Positions 34,309-44,600 of a stretch of 46,538 nt of DNA are shown here, one piece after another; position 1 is the first letter of the stretch; each line of letters begins with the position of its first letter. Origin of the DNA: a virus; IMG/VR virus record IMGVR_UViG_3300030107_007521, positions 1-46,538 of that record; one strand, given 5' to 3'. The notes under the pieces are model-generated. The model did not search any database. It was given only the letters and a program-made list of their open reading frames with translations, and had not been told where the DNA came from. The translations under genes and the position numbers were made by a program.

Positions 34309-35394
34309 ATGGCACAAGAAAGTCAATCAAATCAATATTCTCACATCGACTCGTTCGAAGAAGTTAATACGATTAAATTTAACGAGCAAATACAGTCCTT
34401 AGAAGGATCTGTAATAATTGAGCTCTTTGAAATAGACACGGCAAAATATGGCGGTCAGGTTTATAGATTTCATGCTGGAAAAGTTATTCAAGGAGACATT
34501 ACTTTTGCTAGTCAGACCTATCAAGCTTATTCTTTAGAAGTTGAGGATTTTGAAATTAGAGGTGATGGAGCGCTGCCTAGACCTAAAATTGTATTTGCAA
34601 ATACTGATGGATTTATTTCTAATATTATAAATGGAAAAGACGATTTTGTTGGATTAAAAGTAAAAAGAATTAGAACGTTTTTAAAGTATTTAGATGAAGT
34701 AAATTTCGTTGACAATATTAATCCGTACGGAACTCCAGACGAAACGGTTAAATTTCCTGATGAAAAATATTTTATAAATAAAAAAATAGTTGAAGATAAA
34801 AATGTTATAGAGTTTGAGCTGGTTTCTGAGTTAGAGCTTGAAAGTGCAAAACTGCCAGCACGCACTGTTTATGCTAATTACTGTCCGTGGATTTACAGAG
34901 GTAATGGTTGTCACTATGGCAACAAAGACGTACATCCAAAATCAACGTGGTTACTGCCTACTGATGAAAACATACTTGGGCAACCTGTGGCAGATGCAGA
35001 TAATAACAGATTTAGAGGTGAAGTATATGGATTTTCTACAGGTGGAAACGCACCGTGGCAAGGAAATCTTAGCTCACCATTTGCAAATTCTGGTTCGTAT
35101 GATGCAACTGGTATATATGCTAGCGGTGACTATGTAACAATTCAAAGTACTGAATCTGATGAAATTAAATTATATTTTGTTGCAAAACCCACTGGCAAGA
35201 TAGCAACAGAATTTCAAAGTGCGGCTCTAACTTTTTTTAATGTTTCAGGCAAAGACCCAAGGTACGACGCAGATAATTGGGTTCAAGACCAATGCTCAAA
35301 AAATCTTAGTGGGTGCTTGTTAAGATTTGCGAATACAAATAAAGGTTTGCCATATGGAGGTTTTCCTGGAGTAGAGAGATTTCCTTATGGATAA
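34309..35394 (+). CDS. Lambda gpL-like minor tail protein, Fe-S cluster type, with an insertion
   Basis: The protein has 361 residues. The N-terminal part has the L pattern (VIIELFEID, QAYSLEVEDFEIRGDGALPRPKI without its ends). The C-terminal part has CPWIYRGNGCHYG and QCSKNLSGCLLRF followed by LPYGGFPG. The four cysteines C192-x8-C201 and C329-x6-C336 keep the spacing of the iron-sulphur ligands reported for lambda gpL. Between the pairs, about 127 residues replace a short loop and carry a CBM-like segment (GIYASGDYVTI ... YFVAKPTG ... DNW). It forms part of the tip ring that receives the tape measure. It overlaps the K-like gene by 8 bases. Confidence 0.85.
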   Translation: MAQESQSNQYSHIDSFEEVNTIKFNEQIQSLEGSVIIELFEIDTAKYGGQVYRFHAGKVIQGDITFASQTYQAYSLEVEDFEIRGDGALPRPKIVFANTDGFISNIINGKDDFVGLKVKRIRTFLKYLDEVNFVDNINPYGTPDETVKFPDEKYFINKKIVEDKNVIEFELVSELELESAKLPARTVYANYCPWIYRGNGCHYGNKDVHPKSTWLLPTDENILGQPVADADNNRFRGEVYGFSTGGNAPWQGNLSSPFANSGSYDATGIYASGDYVTIQSTESDEIKLYFVAKPTGKIATEFQSAALTFFNVSGKDPRYDADNWVQDQCSKNLSGCLLRFANTNKGLPYGGFPGVERFPYG

Positions 35395-36118
35395 AAAAAT
35401 TGAAACCCTTTTAATTACTCACGCTAAAATTGAACCAGAAAAAGAATGTTGCGGATTTATTGTTTTAGATAATTTAAAACAGTTAATAATTATACCTTGC
35501 GAAAACATATACGATTATCCAAAAGAGGGATTCAAAATCTCTCCTTATAAGTTTTTACAAGTAAAGAAAAAATATGATATAATTTGTTTATATCATTCTC
35601 ATCCAGTTGGTGACGCTATATTTTCACAAAAAGATATTAATCAATCTGAAGAACTGTGTATTCCTATTTGTTTGTACGCGTTAGAAACAGATAGTTTTAA
35701 CATATTTTTTCCTACAAGCTATTCAGTACCACCATTAATTGGACGCGACTATATAGAACATTTTCAAAATTGTTGGAAGTTTGTATATGATTATTATACG
35801 TCAATTGGACTTTTGAGTGACTATGATTTTAACTTTTATTTGAGAAGATTAGGTCAATATGAATATCACTCGAGTGTACTAGATAAATTTAAAAATTTTT
35901 TTAAAAAAAATGATATACAAAGAATATCTAAAAATTTGGCTCAACCCGACGATCTTTTGGTATTTTCTGCTCAGAACAAGTCTGTATCGCATTTTGCAAT
36001 AATGTTGGATGACGATCAGTTTATGCAGCATCAAATGGGAACTTTATCTTCAAAAAGAATGCTTGACGATGTTTTTTTAAAAAAAATACATAGTGTATAT
36101 AGAATAGCAAATAAATAG
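35387..36118 (+). CDS. Lambda gpK-like tail-tip hydrolase (JAMM plus NlpC/P60)
   Basis: The protein has 243 residues in two domains. The JAB/MPN metallopeptidase is at about 1-110, with E20, the H70-S-H72-P motif and S80-x2-D83, a complete zinc-binding set. An NlpC/P60 domain follows, with catalytic C129 (in QNCWKF) and H202 (in VSHFAIM). In lambda and relatives K takes part in tail-tip assembly and is thought to process peptide or peptidoglycan substrates. The gene overlaps the L-like gene, and a promoter-like motif starts exactly at its stop. Confidence 0.88.
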   Translation: MDKKIETLLITHAKIEPEKECCGFIVLDNLKQLIIIPCENIYDYPKEGFKISPYKFLQVKKKYDIICLYHSHPVGDAIFSQKDINQSEELCIPICLYALETDSFNIFFPTSYSVPPLIGRDYIEHFQNCWKFVYDYYTSIGLLSDYDFNFYLRRLGQYEYHSSVLDKFKNFFKKNDIQRISKNLAQPDDLLVFSAQNKSVSHFAIMLDDDQFMQHQMGTLSSKRMLDDVFLKKIHSVYRIANK

Positions 36119-36132
36119 TGTAATAATACTTA
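36118..36132 (+). promoter_or_regulatory. Putative late promoter (GTGTAAT motif) for I, J and the fibre
   Basis: GTGTAATAATACTTA starts at the last base of the K-like gene (its TAG stop provides the G) and lies 26 bases before the I-like ATG. AAGG at 36140 follows as a ribosome site. Confidence 0.6.
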
Positions 36133-36143
36133 ACGGTCTAAGG

Positions 36144-36818
36144 ATGAAAACTATACATTTACATGGAAAAATTGGTAAAATGTTTGGAGAAAAATGGCTA
36201 CTCGACGTAGATTCTGTAACAGAAGCGTTGCGAGCGATTGATGCAAATGTTGGAGGATTTTTTGACTATTTACTAGATAATCTTCAAGAAAACAAAACTT
36301 TTTCTTTTCTTCTGGACAGCGAAGAACATACGATACAATCTAAAGAAGAGTTGATTGTGCCTTTGCCAAAAAAATGCAAAGAATTTCATATAATACCGAA
36401 TGCAGAAGGAGCTTTAACAGCTTTTGTTACTTCTTTAGTGGTTACTCTTGCAAGTGGATTTATTATGCGCGCTCTTTTTAAGCCGCCGAAACCAGAAGAA
36501 GAAAGACAAAGTAAATCATTTTTATTCTCTGGTGGAGAAAATGTTGCACAACAAGGAGCCGCTGTACCTTTGGGCTACGGAAGACTTTTAGTCGGCTCAG
36601 TGGTTGCTAGCGCAACAATGGAACATATTGATAGACACAGAGTTGACACAACTAGTGACGTTAGCACTTCACAATCTCATGTTAGGTTTTTTAAGAATTT
36701 AGGTAATGTATCTAAATATCAAGAAAATCTAGGAGATACAAAAGTTTATTTAGAGAATACAGATCCAGTAGGAGTATTTTCTCTAGATCAAGACTCTGGC
36801 GGAGGAGCAGGAGGATAA
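36144..36818 (+). CDS. Lambda gpI-like tail assembly protein
   Basis: The protein has 224 residues. The N-terminus is a ubiquitin-like fold (MKTIHLHGKIGKMFGEKW, then VPLPKKCKEFHIIPNAEG). A hydrophobic helix follows (about 90-112, ALTAFVTSLVVTLASGFIMRAL). The end holds AVPLGYGRLLVGS, a block typical of I proteins. The C-terminus finishes with a glycine-rich tail. The I protein helps assemble the tip with J and is not thought to remain in the virion in lambda. It ends 3 bases before the J-like start. Confidence 0.85.
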   Translation: MKTIHLHGKIGKMFGEKWLLDVDSVTEALRAIDANVGGFFDYLLDNLQENKTFSFLLDSEEHTIQSKEELIVPLPKKCKEFHIIPNAEGALTAFVTSLVVTLASGFIMRALFKPPKPEEERQSKSFLFSGGENVAQQGAAVPLGYGRLLVGSVVASATMEHIDRHRVDTTSDVSTSQSHVRFFKNLGNVSKYQENLGDTKVYLENTDPVGVFSLDQDSGGGAGG

Positions 36819-36821
36819 TTT

Positions 36822-39800
36822 ATGGCTACTAATGTAGGTTTAGGTAAAAAGTTTAATGCTGTATTAGGAATACATGGTGGAACCTATGATTCTTATACTT
36901 ATCCTTATTATGATTGGAAACTTGACACTGCGATTAGAAAAGAAACACCTTTGGTTAGCAAGGCAAATAAAAAAGATGAAGACCAATACTTTGAATCTGC
37001 AAGCTTATCAAAAATAGTTGATTTAATTTGCGAAGGCCCAATAGAGGGTTTTTCTGATAAAGGCGGAAATACTATCAGATTTTTTTCCGCATTACGTTCA
37101 CAAAATTTACAATATTTAAAATCAATATTTTTAAATGATACTCCCGTATTAAATGAAAGAGATAATACTTTTAATTTTAGAGTTTTTGATGCAGATTTTA
37201 GGGAGGGAATAGCTAGACAAGAACCTTTTCCAGATTCTTATAAAAGTCACGGTAAAACTATTTTCTATAATTCTCAGCTTTTTCCCGCTAATAGTGACGT
37301 GCCTAAAACAGCTGGACTAAAAGAACTGTCTAAAGTATCAACATATTCTAGAGAGCTGGGTCCTAATGCGTATGAGGGAGATCTTTTTAATGTGGCAATG
37401 GGTAAAGATGGAAAATTTGATGACATCTTAAAAGCTGCGGGAGTTGCCATAGAATTACAAGATGCCAAAGGGATAGCGGGTATTGTTAAAGTTTTTCCAG
37501 AACAAAAAATTGCACTACATGAACAGTTTAAAAAGTTAGAAAGGCATATGCATCCAGTGGTGCATACAATTACCGACACAAACGTAGACATTGTTTCGGT
37601 TGTTATTAATGTCCACGCTTTGAGCAAAACCGTTGTAGGAAAAAGAACTACAAGAAATAAGCCCGCAGAACTTAGTTTTTTAATTTATGTTAACAATGAG
37701 GGAGAGCCTTCAATTGAGCAGCCGCCAATACTGGAAGTCACTCCTGAAATGGCAGAAAATGCCGAAGGGGGAGCGTCCGATGGTACAAATTTTGCCATTA
37801 ACGGTCAAATTTACAATACTGTGCGCGGTTATGTTCCTCATGAGCTAATAGAAAATGACACTGGTGGATATTTTGTCAGAAGAGTAAGAGGCTTTGCAAC
37901 TAGTGATTATTTATTCGAAACAAAAATTCATTTGCCTCCAAATCCAAAAGGTAAAAAAAGAGTTATAAGAGTTTCAAGGATAGATCCTGATGAAGAGTTC
38001 AAGGGCGGAAAAGATTCAGTGATTGTCTCGGCTAGTTTACATTCTATTGTAGAGACAGTATCTTGTAAATTATATTATCCAGATTCGGCAATTATTGGTA
38101 CTACTATAGACTCTAGGGCATTTGCAAGTGTTCCAGATAGAAAATATTTATTAAAACTTTTGAAAATTAAAGTACCTTCTAATTATCTGCCTGATACTAA
38201 AGAATATGTTGGTAACTGGAATGGTAAGTTTAAGTCTAAAGATATTGTCAATACGTCTTCCCTGACTGGAGATTCTCTAACTGGCGTTTCTTTGTCTTCT
38301 TACAAATTAAGAGAAGCTAAAACCGTGATTAATCCAGATGGAGCAGTAAAAGTAAACACTTCAGTTAAAAAGTTTGGTAGCGGCGCTATATTTTTCCCAA
38401 GCTCGGATACTTTTGGTACAGACGCAGAAACTGGAAAAGTTTTATTAGTTAGAGACAGCTTTTCAACAGTTACCAATCCAACAAGTCGTGGAGATCTTTC
38501 AGTTACGCCCGAGGCACCTCTTGGCACTTTTGATGGAGTGAATTTTACTGTTGAGTTTTATGTAAAAGCTAGTGCTACACAAATTCAAAATGTTTATGAT
38601 TTAAAAGTTGCGAGTAGTGGCGTCGACTCTTCTAGTGGTGTAGAAGGAGTGCCTAAGGTGATAATTGCTTCAGAAGAAAATAGTTCAATTAATTGGGACG
38701 GAAATGGAGGCATTCCTGGCCTAGCTGAAATGACCGTAATATCAGATCAAATTCAAAAAGAGTTAGAAAGAGACAGTATTAGTAGTACTTTTGCTAGTTT
38801 ATTGGGTGGCTCTTGGAGAATTGAGGTAGGAACTAAAAACAGCTCCGATCCAGATGACACTGATTTAGGAAAAGTTAGATTTCGGGCATTTAGTCCTGTT
38901 GGTAGCATTCAGTTTCAAACTGTCAATAGCAGCTTGGGAACCACATCCAACCTAGTTCCAGAATTTTCCGATCTTAAACTGCAAAAACAAGCAGACATAA
39001 CAAGCACCACTAACATTGCCGACGATGCTTGGCATCATATTGCGGTTGTAAGGAACGGAGACAATATGTACATGTTTGTGGACGGAACAAGAGAAGCTTC
39101 AATTACTATTGACAAAAGGCCGATTTTCGGTTTTAAATATTTATCTGGAGAAAGCGCAACAAGAGGCGAAATACAAATTGGTGGAACAAAAACACCTTAT
39201 GTATCAAAAAATAATAAACTTTATGCTATATCGTTTAATGGTTATATGGATGAAATTATAGTTTCTAAAAAAGCAAAATATATAGAGTCATTCAATGCAA
39301 AGACGCATCCAAGAGGAGGTGCAGGTGTCAACCCAGATAATTTAAAAGATTTAATAAAAAATGATTTTACAACACAGTTTTATATAAAAGGTGATGACAG
39401 AGATAATAATTCTACAGACATATTTGATTTTACCGAGGCAATAGTTGATGAGTCATTTAGGTTTGATGAAGACGCAGAATTTGATTCTGCTGAGTTACAG
39501 TGGACTGATAATCCAGCGTGGATATTTTATGATTTAGTTACAAACAAAAGATATGGAATGGGTAAATTTGGTTTAAATGCTGAGTCAATTGATAAATGGA
39601 ATTTATATGAAATTGCAAAATATTGCGATGAAAAAGTTAAGACTGGCTTGGATCCAAAGTATAAACCTAGAAAATTTACGGTAAGCACTAATCCAAAGCA
39701 TGGTAGCTCCAGAATACAAATCGAAGGTTTTTTAAATCAAGCGCAATTTGAAAAAGAATTTCCAGAATACTCAACAATAGCACTGTATGATTTGAATGAT

Positions 39801-41612
39801 GAAAAAGAACCCGTTCATAGAAGAATAAAATATTTAAGAAAGTATTCAAGAGAAAAAGCTGGTGGTGCTAGCTCAGCGCTTGTGCAAACAAATGAAAGAT
39901 ATTCCACTTCAAAGCCAAATAAACTAAGAAGCTATCGCGGAAGCGATGAAAATTCTGCAGGTTCAGCAATAATAGAGTTGCATAAATTGATTTCACCAGA
40001 AGAGTGTTTACGAATACATCCAGGAATATCTGATTTATTAAGATCAAAAAAACAAAATGTAAACGCTAATTTTTTTGAAAAAAATGCAACAGATACCCAG
40101 TTAATATTGCAATTTATGGATGATACTAAAAACAAAAATTCTGTAATTACCCAAAACTTTGATGTTAGACAAAAAATAAATAGTACGTCAACTTCTGGCC
40201 TTGCGGCAACAGAATTTTATGGAAACTTTGATATTCTTGAGCCAAGATTTTCTGCTAATCTATATATTACTACTCAAGTGGATGCATATAAAATATTAAA
40301 TGATGTAGCTTCTATATTTAGAGGCATCACGTATTTTGCAAATGGTAAAGTATTCGCGCATTTTGATAAAAAACGCGACGCAATATTAAATTTTACAAAC
40401 GCAAACGTTAAAGATGGTAATTTTAGTTATTCTGGCTCATCTAAATCAGATAGATTCACAACATGTATTGTGAGGTATGTTGATAAATATGAAAATTATA
40501 AACCTAAAATAGAATATGTTGAAGATCCAGACGGAATCGTTAAATACGGTATTATAGAAAAAGATTTAGTTGCATTTGGCTGCGCTTCTCGATCTCAAGC
40601 TCGCAGGCTGGGAAGGTGGTTTTTGTTTTCCGCTCAATATGAAACAGAGACAGTAGAATTTTCTTCTGGTAAAGAGTGCGCTTATTTAAGGCCTGGAGAC
40701 GTTTTTAAAGTAATAGATAAAACGAGAACTCAAAAAAGATTCGGAGGAAGAGTAGTTGATTTTGTTTCTGGCGAACAGAAAATAAAAGTTGATTTAAATT
40801 TGTCAGAAGATTATGTTGGTGAAAGTATTTTCATAACAATAATTCAGGACTTTGAGTTTTCTGATTCTTTAAATAAAAAAGTTGATAGAATTACTGTAAC
40901 AGACGAAGGCCAAATACAACAAAAAACTGTAAATGATGAAGAAATATCAAATATAAGAAAATCACAAGTAAAAGAGTTTAAAATAAAAAGTATTTCTGTA
41001 GATAAGTCCACAGTGCCCCATGAAAACAGAATAGTAGAGCTAGAGGAAGTTGATGGAACTTCTTTAGATGATTTTGGTAAAATTAATATTGGATCTATTT
41101 TTATTCTCAATCAAAAAGGTGTAGACGTTAAAATTCAAGAAGATACTTTTAAAGTAATAAACGTAAGGCAAATAGATGATTTAGAATATGAAGTGCAAGG
41201 TGTTAAGTACATAGAATCAAAATATGATTTATCTGATAATAAATCTAATACAAAACTTAACATAAATTATACAAAGAGTCCATTAACTTATTCTAGACCA
41301 GCAAAACCCATTGGGGTACCAAGAATTTCTATCAGCTCTTTGAAAGGCGGCTTAGAAAGAGAACTCACTGTTTCTTGGGAGCCTGTTTCCACAACGCCAG
41401 ACAAATATAAAGTTGTCATAACATTGCAAGGGCAAGGATCTGATTCTACTTCTTCTGGCAAGAAAATAGTATTAGAAAAAAATGCTAAAGATGCTAATTC
41501 ACAAGTGGTGGATACATCAATTAGTGTAAACATAGGCAACTACTCGGGCGAGATAGATGTCGCAATATATTCCATCGACTCCAACGGAAATTTAGATTTA
41601 ATATACTACTAA
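36822..41612 (+). CDS. Lambda gpJ-like central tail-tip/host-specificity protein with an internal laminin-G-like domain
   Basis: The protein has 1596 residues (lambda J has 1132). The N-terminus has the usual J block: LSKIVDLICEGPIEGF (about 62-78), then LKSIFLNDTPV. A block NPAWIFYDLVTNKRYGMG near residue 897 and AKYCDEKV after it are also characteristic. Between these, residues about 571-815 form an insertion with a concanavalin/laminin-G-like pattern (FTVEFYVKA, WHHIAVVRNGDNMYMFVDG, GYMDEIIVSKKAKY). The C-terminus has a fibronectin-III-like domain (about 1490-1596). J forms the trimeric hub and spike and decides host range in lambda; the extra domain probably adds a surface-binding site. 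Confidence 0.92.
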   Translation: MATNVGLGKKFNAVLGIHGGTYDSYTYPYYDWKLDTAIRKETPLVSKANKKDEDQYFESASLSKIVDLICEGPIEGFSDKGGNTIRFFSALRSQNLQYLKSIFLNDTPVLNERDNTFNFRVFDADFREGIARQEPFPDSYKSHGKTIFYNSQLFPANSDVPKTAGLKELSKVSTYSRELGPNAYEGDLFNVAMGKDGKFDDILKAAGVAIELQDAKGIAGIVKVFPEQKIALHEQFKKLERHMHPVVHTITDTNVDIVSVVINVHALSKTVVGKRTTRNKPAELSFLIYVNNEGEPSIEQPPILEVTPEMAENAEGGASDGTNFAINGQIYNTVRGYVPHELIENDTGGYFVRRVRGFATSDYLFETKIHLPPNPKGKKRVIRVSRIDPDEEFKGGKDSVIVSASLHSIVETVSCKLYYPDSAIIGTTIDSRAFASVPDRKYLLKLLKIKVPSNYLPDTKEYVGNWNGKFKSKDIVNTSSLTGDSLTGVSLSSYKLREAKTVINPDGAVKVNTSVKKFGSGAIFFPSSDTFGTDAETGKVLLVRDSFSTVTNPTSRGDLSVTPEAPLGTFDGVNFTVEFYVKASATQIQNVYDLKVASSGVDSSSGVEGVPKVIIASEENSSINWDGNGGIPGLAEMTVISDQIQKELERDSISSTFASLLGGSWRIEVGTKNSSDPDDTDLGKVRFRAFSPVGSIQFQTVNSSLGTTSNLVPEFSDLKLQKQADITSTTNIADDAWHHIAVVRNGDNMYMFVDGTREASITIDKRPIFGFKYLSGESATRGEIQIGGTKTPYVSKNNKLYAISFNGYMDEIIVSKKAKYIESFNAKTHPRGGAGVNPDNLKDLIKNDFTTQFYIKGDDRDNNSTDIFDFTEAIVDESFRFDEDAEFDSAELQWTDNPAWIFYDLVTNKRYGMGKFGLNAESIDKWNLYEIAKYCDEKVKTGLDPKYKPRKFTVSTNPKHGSSRIQIEGFLNQAQFEKEFPEYSTIALYDLNDEKEPVHRRIKYLRKYSREKAGGASSALVQTNERYSTSKPNKLRSYRGSDENSAGSAIIELHKLISPEECLRIHPGISDLLRSKKQNVNANFFEKNATDTQLILQFMDDTKNKNSVITQNFDVRQKINSTSTSGLAATEFYGNFDILEPRFSANLYITTQVDAYKILNDVASIFRGITYFANGKVFAHFDKKRDAILNFTNANVKDGNFSYSGSSKSDRFTTCIVRYVDKYENYKPKIEYVEDPDGIVKYGIIEKDLVAFGCASRSQARRLGRWFLFSAQYETETVEFSSGKECAYLRPGDVFKVIDKTRTQKRFGGRVVDFVSGEQKIKVDLNLSEDYVGESIFITIIQDFEFSDSLNKKVDRITVTDEGQIQQKTVNDEEISNIRKSQVKEFKIKSISVDKSTVPHENRIVELEEVDGTSLDDFGKINIGSIFILNQKGVDVKIQEDTFKVINVRQIDDLEYEVQGVKYIESKYDLSDNKSNTKLNINYTKSPLTYSRPAKPIGVPRISISSLKGGLERELTVSWEPVSTTPDKYKVVITLQGQGSDSTSSGKKIVLEKNAKDANSQVVDTSISVNIGNYSGEIDVAIYSIDSNGNLDLIYY

Positions 41613-41613
41613 A

Positions 41614-44600
41614 ATGCCAATAGAAGCAAATTATTACTTACCGCCAATAGACTACTTTGCCGTAACAGGAAAAAAGTGGGAGATCACTGGCTTTAAGGTG
41701 CATACAGAGAGCTCAAAAGCTATATTCTTAGATCATTCTACTGGCCTAGCTCACGAGCTGTTTTCTGGTGCGGTAGAAAATGGATATTATACCACTGGCG
41801 CAACAGGCATTTATTCTGCAAGTGGCCAATATGACACAAGAGACCTTTCAATATCTTGGGGAGTAAAAGATCCTTCAACAAACTTGCAAGTTTCTGATTC
41901 AGCTTTATTGGGTAGATATTTACAAGGATTCGAAGTTAACTTTTATAATGCAACAGGAAAATTTCATAGTGGAATTAATTTTCAACAAGATGGTAGTATA
42001 CAAAAAATTGATTTGCTGTCTGGTGGATCGGGATATGTCAATCCTACGGTAGTAATCACAGGCGCAAAAGTTGGTGGAGAATACACTGCTCCATCTGGCA
42101 CTGGGGCAAACATAAGAGTTCGCAACTTAGGCACTGGGCTTCATAAAAGTGGATCAATACTTTCCATGCCAGAAAGTGGTCTTGGTTATTTGTCGGGAAT
42201 ATTTTATGTTGACATTGTTTCTGGGGGAAGTGGATATACCCAAGACACCGTTTTATTAGTGACTGGCAGCGGCGACTCTGCTCAAGCAGGAAAAGGTGTC
42301 GGTTCGGGTGCGATGTTGCAAATTAATGAATTTGGCCTTGGTAGGAGATATGGTTACACAGATTCAACAAATATCACTATACCAAGATTATTAAATCAAC
42401 AAATATTTGACAGCGAGGGTGAAAGAAAATATCAAATAGAGGTTGTTTCTGTTGATTATTATAGTAATAGGTCTACTGGCAGACTCATGGTAGATTTCCC
42501 TGAGCCAAACTTAGGAAATGTTTCTTTGGTTGATTTATCTGATGGTTTATCATTTCAGATAGATCCGCCGTCAAAAACTTTTAGGGGTCAAACTTTTGAA
42601 GATATAAGTTTACATGGAGTTTCTGTATATAGAGATGAAACAGAGAATTTTAAAATTAAAAATGATATAGGTGATAGCAATTTAGTAAAAAACCATACTA
42701 TTCCTGTTTCAGATAATCGTTTAAGCAATTTCAGTGAGATAAAAATTGATCCAGATTTATTTACTCAAGAAGACTCTTTTAAAGGGTATTATTATAAATT
42801 TGTTCCATACGATAATTTTGGTAGTGGTGCAGCAGTTTCTTTTGCAACTGGCATAAGGATAGGTGAAAATTTATTAACGCCAGATGTACCCTCTGGTTTT
42901 AGGCTTGTTACTGACCCTAGCAAAACTGTTGGAACAAACATTGAAGGTCAAACAGTTACAAACACATATTTAACTTGGAAAAAGGACAGACTCTTTGATG
43001 TTAGTCATTATGAAATAGTTTTAGATGATGAAGTTGAAAAAGAGTCAACAGTTTTTACTGTTACGCCTCCAACTGTTTCTGGCATAAATTATATGGTCAC
43101 TGGGACTGGTGCAAACATAGCTACTAACGATCAGGAAACTCTAACGCCAGTCTCTCCTATAAACTATTCTAGAAATATTTTTGATATTTTTTCTGCTTAT
43201 GGAAATGGTGGAATACAATGGATAGATCATACCGTATATTTAGATAGTAAATATCTAGATAATTTGTCAACAAGCTTTTCAAATGTACAAAAAATATTTG
43301 TTCCCTCAGGTAATACTGCAAGTGGATTTATTTATTTTACTGGTAATGAGGGTTATACCACAACTTATATAGCAGATAACAGATTATTATCTGATTCAGA
43401 TGGAGCTTTAGTTGCTAAAAATATTAATAATAAAATTGTAACAGAATTTGAGCCTAAATTACAAATTCCTTCAACCAGAGAAGGAGGTCAATATTCTGTT
43501 AAGGTTAGATCTTTTAATTTTAATAATTTTGCATCTAATTACAGTGCTAAAAAAGTTTTTACTGCAAGTGGCAATTCTAGCCATTTTACTTTTGTGCCAG
43601 GGCAGGCGCAGCTTAGATTAGGCGGAACTGGAGACATTACAGTCAATGGCGATTTTGCAACCACAGTTGGTGGCTCAGGAATAGTTGCGAACGGAAAAGG
43701 CATCGTTGTTGTGGGCGGCATGGACAACCGAGCTACTGGTGAAATTGCAGCCTTAGTTGGAGGCTCGGGCAATAGGCTTATAGGTAATGTTGGTGATCCG
43801 CAAGAAGGTCATTTTCTTGGAGGTGGCGCGCTAAATACTGGATCTGGGCAATTTACTGCAATGGTTGGCGGTCTTAGAAATAGCGCACAAGCTCACGGGG
43901 CGTTTTTAGGAGGAGGTATAAGAAACTATATTCCTCACGATGTTGCTGGTAACGATGCTAGTGTTGGTACCGCTTATTCATTAATTGGTGGAGGACTTGA
44001 TAATACGGTTAGTGGATTAGCCTCGATAATTGTTGGAGGAAACACAAATAAAATTGGAACAAATGCAGCAATTGGCGAAACAACTGCAACTAGATTTGTT
44101 AATGACGGACTTACTGATTCATCTTATTCTATAATAGCTGGCGGAAAAGATAATGAAATATATTCTTCAAATTCTTTTATTGGTGGCGGATTAAACAATA
44201 TTATTTTTGGCGGATCTTTTGCAGATAAAAGTAACATTCTTGGTGGATCTTTCAATACAATTAGTGGCGTTGCTGATACCGATGGAAGCGCAATATTAGC
44301 AGGAATACAAAACAAGCTTATTGATGCTGGCACCGCATTAGCTGGTGGAAGTTATTCATCTGGAACCGCAAACAACACTTTTGCTCTTGGCGTTCATTCT
44401 TGGGCTGCACATAAAGGAGCTTTTGTTCTTTCTGATTCTTTAACACCATCCGCAGACACTGACGGAACAGTCGCAAAGAAAAGTCATGGAACAAACACTT
44501 TAAATTTATTTTTCGACAGCGGCGTATATGTAAGAAATGGCGACGTATTTATTTCAGGTGATTTAACCGTAAGTGGATCGTCAAATATTGGCGGTGGCGG

